A DNA stretch of 64,000 nt from Tethya wilhelma (Eukaryota; Porifera; Demospongiae; Tethyida; Tethyidae), in contig CAXIPT010000002.1 of assembly GCA_964030475.1 (NCBI GenBank), forward strand, positions 9,692,984 through 9,756,983, in the 5' to 3' direction. The notes below the pieces were generated by a model. It was given only the letters and a program-made list of their open reading frames with translations, ran no database searches and was not told the DNA's origin. Positions within the stretch are counted from its first letter, which is position 1. Each line of letters begins with the position of its first letter. Positions 1 through 9,714 of this stretch are shown here, piece by piece. Made by a program: the position numbers and the translations under genes.

Positions 1-281
1 TATTTTTATACTGACTGTTGTTAAATTTTATGGGTTTAGGTATAAAATATGTAGCTAGCCTCTGAATGGATTGATTGAGAGAAAGAAATCAATAAAGGGT
101 GGCCAGATCTAGTACCCAGTTCCATTGATATATAAAAAGTAAAAGAAGTTGTTTTGAGTTGAATAGACCTAGAACTGCTGAGTTGGCTGATCAGTGAGGT
201 CATTACGTGTGTTTATTAAAACGCTTAGTAAGCCAGTTGGTGTGGTACTTTAATGCTCGTTTACTGTTCTCTTTTTTACAG

Positions 282-2609
282 AATTTGCCAATGTGGACCC
301 TACACCTCTAGGTAAGCCATCCACTTTGACACACAAAGAATGTGTATGTATAGTACATGTATACTAAATTTCTATAAAATGCACACACACACACACATAA
401 TGAAATTCTCTTTCATTCTTTGTGATGAAAACACATACCACAGATGAGGATGATGCAGCAGATGTATCTGACGAAGTCTACTCCCTCGCTTCAAAATACT
501 TCCAACTCGGTGCTGCATTACGTCTCCCTCCAAGCAAACTGAACGAGATCCGTGGCAACAATCCCAAGAATTCCGCCACAGCTCTCAACGACGTCATCGT
601 AGAGTGGCTGAGAAAGAACTACAAGGTAGCCAAGTATGGTGAGCCATCTTGGAAGATGTTAGTGGAGGCCATTGCTAGGCCTTCAGGTGGAGGGAACCGT
701 GCTCTGGCACAGCAGGTGGCAAGTAAGCATTTGGGTAAGTCTGAATTAAAGGATAAATTATTTCAATATTTCATAGCTCAAGCGAATCTTTTTTTTTTTG
801 ATTGGATATTGTAAGAGTATTGTAAGAAAAAAGTTCGACAAAAAGTTTAGAGATCATAATTCATGAAACTTAGTTTAGTTCTAAAATTAATGGCAAATTA
901 TGACAGACATTTTCAAAACCTTTTGAGGATTGAAGCTATACGTATAGCCAGTGTATGTGAACATACATGACAGTATGTGTGTGTGTGTTTTGTGTGTTTG
1001 AACCAACAAGTGTTCATTCTTGCATGTCTCTCATTCCCTCACTTCCTAAACAGGTACTTCCACCAGTCAAATGCCTCCAGCCTACCAACAGCAACAGCCA
1101 CAGCAATACCAACAGCCTATGTCCAATGGCGTACACCAACAGTACTACCAGACTATCCCACCTCCTGCCTACATCCAACAAGTTCAACCTGCTCCACAGC
1201 AACAGGTTCAACAAGTTCAACAACAAGTTTACCAACAATCTTACCAGCAGCAGCCTGTTCAACAGCTGTATCAGAAACCGGTCCAACGAGCCCCCCAGCC
1301 TGCACAACCTGCTCAACCAGGAGTGTACCAAGGACTGAGCATGCCTGAACAGGAAACAAGTAAGCTTTAGTTTGTCAACTTTCATTGCACACCTTAAATT
1401 GACAAACCATAATACGTTTACATTTAAGGCATTGATTTTGTACATACTTAGGTTCACTATTTGTTATTTCTAGGTTGGCTAACTATAATTTTCGTTAGCT
1501 TTCAATTTCAATTATTTTCCATTTTTTGGCATAAAGCTTACTCTTAACAGTATCATGTATTTGTACATAAAAACGTAAAGATTTTATAGCCTCATTTCTA
1601 TGCTCCTCCCTGGCAAATATATAGACTTTAGTTGGTGATGGTATTGTTTTGTTTTTCAGTGCCCAGCAGTGAAGATTCCTCTTACACTAGTAGTGAGGTC
1701 TTGAAATACAGTGAGAGTGACGTTAGGAAGGTCTGTCCTGATGGAGGCGGTGAACACGATTACGAAGAACTTGCACCTTTTCCCTCCAAGAGACGCAGAG
1801 ATAAGGTCGAATTGACCTTTGATACCGTGACACCTCGACTTGGACTTGGAAAGACTTCAAAATTCGGCTATTATCCAATGCGAAAACGTCCTCACGGGAT
1901 AGCTGTGATCATAAATAATGAACAGTTTGCCAAACAGAAGGAGCGTGAAGGAACACACATTGACGAACAAAATTTGAACATGACATTAAGAGTCCTTGGT
2001 TATGTGGTTAGAATCTATCGCAATCGTACTTCAGCACAAATGTTGGAAATCATGAAAAGTGTGAGTCTGGAAAATCACAGTGAATATGATAGCTTCGTTT
2101 GTTGTATCCTTTCTCATGGAAAAGAAGGACAGATTTACGGTACTGATAGTAAAATGGTGCCCGTCGAAGAGATCACTAAAAATCTCCAAGCTGACAAGTG
2201 TCCTACTCTTGCTGGGAAACCAAAGCTCTTCTTTCTCCAGGCTTGCCGAGGGAAACTGAAAGAGGAAGGACATAGAATTGAATCTGACTCGGGTGACGAA
2301 CCTGTACCAGTTGTGATGACAGAGAGGGGTCTCAGAGTCATGACTGATTCCGATAACACGATCCCAATTGCTGCCGACTTCTTTTTTGGATATGCCACAC
2401 CTATGGGTACTGTAGCGTGGAGGGATCTGGACTACGGATCTTGGTACGTGGCCGAGCTGTGTCGTGTGCTGTGTCAGGAATCTCTCCATGCTTCTCTTAA
2501 TGATATGATGATGGAGGTCCATCGCAGAGTGGGGATGGAGTATGAGAACATTGGGTACAAGCAAGCACCAGAGAGCACTTCAAGATTAAACTACGACGTG
2601 TTCTTCTGA
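282..2609 (+). CDS. Caspase A1: death domain, Gln-rich linker, caspase domain
   Basis: Cysteine protease of the caspase family with an N-terminal death-fold domain, expected to act as an apical or signalling caspase in the cytosol. Exons seen: 282-311, 444-734, 1054-1359 and 1660-2609, all joined in phase 1. The 444-734 exon encodes a death domain (conserved W in PSWKMLVEAIA). Exon 1054-1359 encodes a linker rich in Gln, Pro and Tyr. The last exon carries p20 with the catalytic His in SHGKEG and Cys in QACRG, acidic linker sites such as VMTDSD, and p10 with AWRD and GSWYV, which fit Asp specificity at P1. The start codon lies in a tiny upstream exon as in A2 and B3; 30-39 (ATGGGTTTAG before GTATAA) is a phase-compatible guess. 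The reading frame is intact. It is the paralogue of B1 and heads block A. Confidence 0.9.
1054..1359 (+). other. Gln/Pro/Tyr-rich low-complexity exon of caspase A1
   Basis: This symmetric phase 1-1 exon encodes about 101 residues, of which roughly 36 are Gln and 9 are Tyr, with many Pro and Ala and almost no charge. A typical stretch is QQQVQQVQQQVYQQSYQQQ. The composition resembles prion-like or condensate-forming linkers. It sits between the death domain and the protease. The B1 copy (13673-13984) is two codons longer and otherwise very similar, so the exon has been maintained in both copies. A2/B2 and A3/B3 have shorter, different linkers at the same place. Confidence 0.85.
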
Positions 2610-3173
2610 GTGGCTGACATGCACCTTCAAAACTTAATGTTTGCTTGTTATTGTTATTGTTATTCCATTAATTATTTTTTTTGTTTTTACTCTTTCGTTA
2701 TACACATAATGACTATTATAGTGTAGTTCATTATAATTCTGCTTGATTAATTTAAATTTTAATTTGTGTAATAATTAATTTGCAGCATGCATACATGCAG
2801 CAGTATAACCAATAGTTGTAGCTGTTTGCTTATTATTCATAGATCATTCAATTGACGTCACATGCCTTCTATTTTGCATACCACATGTACAAGTGATGAG
2901 AATCATTGCGAGGGGGATTAATTTGCCATGTAGATAGGTATGACGTTATAATATTATGCTGATTCATTATCCTTTATCATGCCAGTTCAGCAAAATAATC
3001 AAGTTATGTAAATTATAATAAAGTGTAGCTATAAATAGTCTTCATGATCGAGGGGTCAACAGTTGAAAGTCACTGTACTTAAGTTATACTGGCCTGACTT
3101 ATCTGATACGTGAAGAAACTGAGGCACTCACGCAATTGGCTGTATGTATAATATCAAAAGTCCATAATCAGAC
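2610..3173. other. Intergenic spacer between caspases A1 and A2
   Basis: About 560 bases of AT-rich DNA after the A1 stop. It has no convincing exon or recognisable mobile element. It probably contains the A1 polyadenylation region and the A2 promoter, but no clear TATA box was found. The equivalent block B spacer is 15226-15725 and is recognisably related in parts. Confidence 0.6.
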
Positions 3174-4886
3174 ATGTCACACTCGCGGTGTAAGTGCAGT
3201 TGATGCCTAGCTGGTGACTATTGTTGTAAGAGAATTAATCTTATCAATTAAAGTAAACTTTTGTTTCAATTCATACAGATCTAGATAACATTGGTCTAGA
3301 CAAAGTAGATGCAACAACTATACTAGGTTATTAACCATTAATAAGTACACTGTTGATGTAAATTACTCAAGTTTCAGTCCCCCCATTTTATTCCCATCTT
3401 GTCAGGAGAGGAAGACCTTATGGATGTGTTGGATGAAGTGAATTCCCTTGATTCAGATAGATACAGCCAGCTTGGCCTAGTACTACACCTCAGAAGTAGT
3501 AAACTAAGAGAGATTCGTCACAACCACCCAGGAAATTCTAAAGAAGCTCTAACCGAAGTGATTTTAGAGTGGTTGAAAAGGAATTCCATCAATACGAAGT
3601 CTCAACCCCCATCATGGAAGACGCTGGTAGAGGCCATTGCTAGACCATCAGGCGGAGGGAACCGTACACTGGCAATGAAGATAGCCAAACGTCACTCCCG
3701 ACCAGGTTAGAGCTACAACGCCTGTACACATGTATTATAATCATGATGCATGATTGGTGCCATTATTTCTGTCTCACTGAATAAACCAGGGTATTGTGGA
3801 CAAAGACAAGTTCGAGATCGGCCTGGCAACCCCATTCAGCAATCCTCCAGGGCTGTTCAACCTGCTTTAGCTGGACCTATTTCTACCGTCGGAAATTCTA
3901 ATTCACACCAAAATATTGATGGTACGTAACTTGAACTTATATCAGCTACCGTGAGCTTGAACCTTCATTAACTGTTACCATACCATTATTTTTCCAGATG
4001 ACTACATTTTTTCCTACAATGAGCACAACATGCAGAAAATAACCACAGATGGTGGCCAAAAATATGAGTGCTTCCAACCACTAGATCATAGGAGACGTGG
4101 GTCGTACATAAAGCTGAGTTTTGAAACTATCAAACCTATACCCAAGGCGAGAGATCTACCACAATAAAAGCCTACCCAATGACAAAGTTTCCTCATGGTA
4201 TTGCAGTGATAATCAACAATGAGTCATTTGATGCTCACGACGAGAGGGAAGGAACGGAAATAGACGAAAGGAATCTGATCACAACATTTCAAGCCTTGGG
4301 TTACATAGTCGAGGTGCATCGTGACTGCAATTCTAGAGAAATGTTGAAGATTATGGACAAAGTAAGCCAGCAGAACCACTCTCAATATGACAGCTTCATC
4401 TGCTGTGTCCTGTCTCATGGAAGTGAGGGCCATGTCTTTGGCTCAGACAGCATTAGGGTTTCAATTGATGATATTACGAAAGGTCTCCACACCGACAAGT
4501 GTCCCTCTCTTGCTGGGAAACCAAAGCTCTTCTTTCTCTAAGCTTGTCGGGGTAAGATGAAGCATAAAGGCCATCGAATCGACTCTGATTCTGGCAATAC
4601 TTCGCAGCACCGCATCACAACTGATTCTGATAGACTTGTATCACCCATGGCTGACTTTTTCTTTGGGTATGCTACACCCATGGGCAATATTGCCTGGCGA
4701 GACCTAGATTGTGGATCGTGGTACGTGGCTGAGCTTTGTCGTGTCTTTTGTCAAGAATATTTGACCACACCACTGCTAACTATGATGACTGAGGTTAATA
4801 ACAGTTTGGAGGAGTATGAAACTCCCCGTGGATATGTGCAAACACCTGAAATAACCTCCAGGCTGAAGTATGATGTATTGTTCTAA
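3174..4886 (+). pseudogene. Caspase A2 pseudogene (death domain plus caspase)
   Basis: Exons match intact B2: 3174-3189 (ATG exon), 3279-3326, death domain 3406-3705, linker 3790-3921, and caspase exon 3998-4886. Two lesions lie in the caspase exon. Around 4145-4178 the frame is lost relative to B2: the upstream frame stops at the TAA just before the AAAGCCTACC at about 4168, and the correct frame resumes near 4179. A TAA at 4539-4541 then replaces the Gln codon directly before the catalytic ACRG. Downstream of that stop the p10 frame stays open to 4886 and keeps WRD and GSWYV. An intact catalytic protein therefore cannot be made. A death-domain-only product from the first four exons remains possible. 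The early exons are intact and splice in phase 1. Confidence 0.88.
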
Positions 4887-5098
4887 GCAGTGTTTAATAC
4901 TATTTTGTTTGTTAAAAAATTATCAATGTGCTCATGTACAGATGGTTCATGTGTAACATATAAATACGCGCACATGTACGCGCATACTCACGTGCAATTA
5001 ATATTGAGCATGCGCAGTAGATTTTCCGTTCAATCGTCAAGTGTATGTGTAGATTCAGTCCGCATTCAGACTTGCTTTAGTCAACGCAAGAAACAACA
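4887..5098. promoter_or_regulatory. A2-A3 spacer with remnant promoter
   Basis: This short spacer holds an NRF-1-like GCATGCGCAG at about 5008-5017, also present upstream of B3. The GC-rich block with GC box, CRE and TATA box that follows it in B3 (17760-17900) is missing here. An AT-rich TATAAATA at about 4960 lies upstream of the GCATGCGC site rather than downstream. The A3 promoter therefore seems to be deleted or rearranged, in line with the broken coding region. Confidence 0.45.
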
Positions 5099-6886
5099 TG
5101 TCATGTAAGTAGTGGGTATGAGTTTGGAACTTTGGAACTTTGCATGCGGTTAACATGAATGTTGTACTTTTGACACAGCATTTGATGCCACAGCAGTAGA
5201 TGCAAGTCAACTAGGTTAGGATTTCTAGCTCTTCAGTCATCTTTCATCAATAATTAAGTTTAATATTTAGTGTTTCACTCTCAATTTGCAGACATAGATG
5301 ACATTGCAGAGGTCTGTGACGAGATAGGCTCCCTTGCTGCAAGGTACTTTCAACTGGGCCAAGCATTGCACATCAGCCACGGAAAGCTGAGGGAAATTCA
5401 AGACAACCACTCAAGAACTGCTGGAATGGCCCTCAATAAGGTCATTGCTGAGTGGCTGGAGGGAAACTACAAAATAGAAAAGTACGGACTACCGTCATGG
5501 AGGACGCTGGTGGAAGCAGGCTAAACCAACCGGTGGTGCTAATCGCGTACTAGCAATGAAAATAGCCGACAAACACCCAAGTGAGTAAACAAACTCAACA
5601 TATAGCTGTGAACATAAATTATTGTCTTATTTGAGAATATTTTGCCTACCATTTGCCAAGTTGTGTGTAAAAATAATAATTATTATTATGCTTGTTCAAT
5701 GCATGTTGACTACTATGAACCAAAATTTGATTTCCACTGTCAATGCATGCATCATGTGAGTGTGCATGTAGTAACTCAGCAATGACACATATAGGTAAAA
5801 GTGGGCAAGCTAGTGAAGCCCAGGGCCAGACATGTGGCTTTGAAGGTGGTGGAGGAGCTATTCAACAAATGGTTCGCCCAACTCAGCAAGACACAGGTTA
5901 GGCATGCAAACAGCCAATGTAAAATCATAGATTCTATGACAAAATATAAATATTAAATAAGTATCAAACAAGTGTAATGTTTGTGTTTATGCGTACTGTG
6001 GGACCAAACGGATGTACCTATGTGTGTGTGTGTGTGTGTGTTTGTGTGATTTAGCCTACCAGTTGGTTTTAGAGGTCCTATTCAAAATTGAAACTTCGAC
6101 ACCAGCAGTGTAAGAGTGCTAATAAAACTTTACAAGTTGAGCATTGTTTGTATAATTTATTATGTACGCAACTTAATACGTATATACACAACACTGTCAG
6201 ATAAGAGTATAAGATACCAAAATTAATTTCTTTCTTAGGCGACTGCATTTTCTCCTTCCAAGAGCAAGATCTCGCAAAGATAACTACAGATGGTGGAATA
6301 CACTTTGAACGGTTCTCACCATTGGATCAAAATAAACGCGGCTCTCGCACAAGGCTATCTTTTGACATCATCACACCAAGGCAAGGACATCAGAGAGCCA
6401 CCACATTCGGATCTTACCGAATGGAAAAATACCCCCATGGGCTTGCAGTGATCATCAACAATGAGATGTTTTACAAACACTCTGAGAGCACTTCGGAAGA
6501 AATGTTGGAAATCATGAAAGAAGTTAGCCAGCGAAATCACTCACAATACGACAGCTTCATCTGTTGCATCCTGTCTCACGGAAAAGAAGGATCCTTTTTT
6601 GGCTCTGACAGCATGATGATCCCGATGGATCAAATCACCAAGCACCTCCATGCTGACAAGTGTCCCTCTCTTGCCGGGAAACCAAAGCTCTTCTTTCTCC
6701 AAGCTTGTCGGGGAAAGATGAAAGAAGAAGCTTATCATATAATGTCAGATTCTGAAAAGGCTCCGCTTAAAAAGGTAATGACCAACAGTGGACAGCGTAC
6801 TATGAGTGATTCTGATACAGTCATATATACCTTCCACAGCCGATTTCTTCTTTAGTTATGCCACACCTTTGGGAAACGGGTATAGA
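5099..6886 (+). pseudogene. Caspase A3 pseudogene, 5' part
   Basis: Paralogue of intact B3. Exons: 5099-5105 (ATG TCA T), 5179-5214, death domain 5292-5580, linker 5795-5896, caspase exon from 6239. At least four lesions are visible against B3. A 2-base deletion near 5519 shifts the death-domain exon into a TAA. An in-frame deletion of about 28 codons near 6482 removes the p20 segment between the FYKHSE and TSEEM motifs. An indel near 6826 frameshifts p10 into a stop at 6853-6855. After about 6886 the gene is replaced by mobile DNA. The catalytic SHGKEG and QACRG motifs themselves are preserved. The end of the gene reappears at 11942. Confidence 0.9.
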
Positions 6887-6899
6887 TAAAATGTCATTA

Positions 6900-7165
6900 T
6901 TTGATATTTTTTCCTATATACTTAAAGGAAAATTTAGTGACACTAGGCACTAAATTTTTCCTATATACAGTAGGGGATTTTTAGTGACATGCACTATATT
7001 TCTCCTATAGTATAATAGGAAAAATTTAGTGCATGTCACTAAATTTTTCCTATAGTATTAGGGGAGCATTATAATGGTCTGTCACTAAAATTCTCCTATA
7101 GTAATTGGGGGTGACATTAGTGATAGCAAGCACTAAAATTTTCCTATAGTACTTAAGGAAAGAAT
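6900..7165. repeat. Array of about six degenerate 40-50 bp repeats
   Basis: Units share the core TTTTCCTATAGTA, or its near palindrome TAGGAAAAATTTAG, with CACTAAA or GTCACTAAA blocks. Forward and reverse forms alternate, so the array could fold into hairpins. It lies at the left edge of the insertion and directly upstream of the helicase gene, where subterminal transposase- or helicase-binding repeats would be expected. It is not part of the caspase, since B3 has nothing like it. Confidence 0.7.
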
Positions 7166-7239
7166 GATACAAAGTACATGTGTATAGTAATTGGGTAAAG
7201 GTAAAGAAAAAGTTGTGAAAATAAGTCAAAGGGTAAACT

Positions 7240-7345
7240 TGACAGCTGTGACATCATGAGACAAGTTATGACATCACAAAAAGCTTGACAGCTACTGATA
7301 AGGGCAGCAAGTTTATAAGTGACTAGTAGAATGTTCATTTCATTA
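7240..7345 (+). promoter_or_regulatory. Putative promoter of the RecQ-like gene
   Basis: Two CRE/ATF-like TGACATCA sites lie close together (about 7249 and 7269), followed by a TATA-like TTTATAAG at 7312-7319. Transcription would start near 7340, about 65 bases before the in-frame ATG at 7407. This fits a gene carrying its own promoter inside the mobile block. Evidence is motif-level only. Confidence 0.4.
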
Positions 7346-7406
7346 TTCTAAGTTTGAGAAGCATCATGTCACTTTGCTATGGAGATTGGAGGAGATCGAC
7401 CCAGTT

Positions 7407-9688
7407 ATGGACAGCAGCTTTACCTCCACTGAAGATGGAGAGGAGTCAGTGAATTTGCCACCAGCACATGAGATTGAAGGTATATAATAATGCTATTGTT
7501 TTGTTATAAGTAAGTAATCATGTACAGAACCACAAATAGTTGTGGTGTGTTTGCTACACAAGTGTTGAAGCCATAGTAATATTGCCTTTGTGTTTTTTGG
7601 ACACAATATTCTTGCAGAGTGTGAAAACTGTTCTCAGTTCCACTGTGAGGAGTGTGGGAACAGCTACTGTGAAAAGTGTTTGAAGTGGAGGCATGATAAT
7701 GACAAACGGAAGCATCACAAGAAAATTACCAAGCTTGCAGTAGCTGAATCAGGTACGCATATGACTTTTGTAAAGAGGTAATGTTCACTTAAGGATGATG
7801 ATGTTTTGGTTTTTTTTTCATAGGGCAACACGATCCACGTCCACTCTTTCTTGAATTGGCTCAAAGTGGAAAGCTGAGTCTGTTGGCTATTGATGAAGCT
7901 CACTTGTTAGTAACTTGGCGTATATTCAGGTAACTTCGTACTTTAAGGTTTCCATCTCTCTTGCTTTTGTTAACCCTCTATTCTGTTATAGTACGATATA
8001 CTTAATCTCCATGTACACACACACACACTTGCAGACCAGAGTACCAACAGCTAGTTGAGATTCCTAACCAGTTTCCAAGTGTACCCCTTATGGCACTGAC
8101 AGCAACAGCCACTCCAGCTACAAAGCAGTCTCTGGTTGAAATGCTTAGGAACCCAACAATGGAAATAGGTTCAGTGAACAAGACGAACCTTTTCTTAAAA
8201 TCTGTTGAGCTTCCATCCAACCTCCCAAAGCCAGGTAAATGAAACTAGATACATGTGTTATGATAATTATTATGATAATAAATCATATTAAATGTTGTCT
8301 CTACAGGAACAAGTTCTTACTACACCAACGTTGCAGATCTCTTGGTTAGCCTCATCAAGAATCGCAGGTCTCTGGTGTACATTGACTTTGTCAAAGATGT
8401 TGCCCTCCTGTCCAACGCACTTCAAGAGCGTGGAGTTAGCAGCTGCTGCTACCATGGAAAGAACATGTCTACTAACGACAAAGTGAATGCCATCTCTAAC
8501 TGGTGTCCAAATGATTCTTCTATCACAGTGATGGTCTGCACTGCAGCATTTGGAATGGGGATTGACATTCCAGATGTCGAAGTGGTGGTGAGAATTGGCT
8601 GTCCATCATCAATAGAGGAACTTGTGCAAGAATTTGGCCGTGGAGGAAGAGATGGCAGAAGAGCGGAAGGTATTCTGCTATATGTTCTTTTAATTGTTTG
8701 CGTACATACATACATACATACATTAATTTCCCTTCAAACATAGCCATCCTGCTATACAAGGAGAGCGACTTACAGCATGCATCATTTTGGTGCAAGAACC
8801 TCAGTGCTGAAGAACAGAAGAAGTTACTTGATCAGTTCCAGGCAGTATGGAGGTACATAGCCTGATTTCGTATGCACATGTTTACAACCCATACACTACC
8901 TAAACACAACCACAACATATACACTCATTACTCCATAGGTATGCACTATCCCACCTCAATGGGAAGTGCAGAAGGCAGGTCATTTTAGATTACTTCGAGG
9001 AAGATTGTGCTGAAGCAGACGTTCCCGACAAGTGTTGCGATGTATGTGAACAGGCCCTTCTCCCAGAAGACCACAAGGATGAGCTACTTGCTGTGGTGAG
9101 AGCAGTAAAACAGCTATCAGACAAAGGAGAGAAGAAGGTACAAACATACATCATACAAAGTATACTTGTAGCTACAAAATTTTTCTTGATTTTAGATTGC
9201 AGAGTGGATTAAGGGATCTGATAACAAGCAGGTCAAGAGATTTGCAGATGAGAACTCTGCATACGGAACTGGAGCATCAATGGAGCTTTCCACTTCAACA
9301 TGGCGGATGATGACACGGCAAGCATGGCTGGTTGGGCTGCTAGAACGAACAATGCAAATCGGTTGTGGTCGCATGACATCGATGGTGTTCAATACCTACC
9401 GTTTGAGTGAGCAAGGTGAATTGTTCTCCCAGGAGCCAACAGAGATGCTTTTGCCTTCCTTTCACTCCAAAGATGTCAGATCTCAGCCCTCTTGTAGCAG
9501 ATCAGACACAGCTTCGGAAACCAAGCTCACAAGACTTGGTGGTCTCACAAGATCGGGTGATTTGAGTGGTGACAACCTCCACAGCCACCCTTTGAATGGA
9601 GCATCGAAGATCCCCTCACGAGTGGTGCACAACATCTGCAACAAGATTGAGGAAGACCCATCTCTGAAGACACACGACATTGTCACAG
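7407..9688 (+). CDS. RecQ-type DNA helicase with N-terminal zinc module, truncated
   Basis: SF2 helicase of the RecQ group. Eight exons keep frame: 7407-7479, 7618-7752, 7824-7929, 8035-8234, 8307-8669, 8744-8852, 8939-9137, 9196-9688 (about 559 codons). A Cys/His-rich zinc module (CENCSQFHCEECGNSYCEKC) comes first. Then follow motif II IDEAHLL, RPEY, motif III ALTATATP, motifs IV-V including FGMGID, motif VI QEFGRGGRDG, a RecQ zinc-binding part with CCDVC, and an RQC-like region. Motifs 0, I (Walker A) and Ia, which should precede IDEAH, are absent: the zinc exon is separated from the DEAH exon by only 71 bases. The last exon ends at a donor (TCACAG before GTAAAC) with no following exon, because hAT sequence begins there. 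ATPase activity is doubtful. The start at 7407 is the first in-frame ATG. Confidence 0.8.
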
Positions 9689-9714
9689 GTAAACCTACTG
9701 CATTTAAATTTGCT

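Noticed and set aside
1014..1457. Minus-strand 147-codon Leu-rich frame
   Set aside because: Reverse reading of the Gln-rich caspase exon: CAA and CAG become TTG and CTG. It runs across both intron borders.
4539..4541. Programmed stop readthrough or selenocysteine in caspase A2
   Set aside because: The codon is TAA rather than TGA, no stem-loop was recognised after it, and an independent frameshift upstream already breaks the gene.
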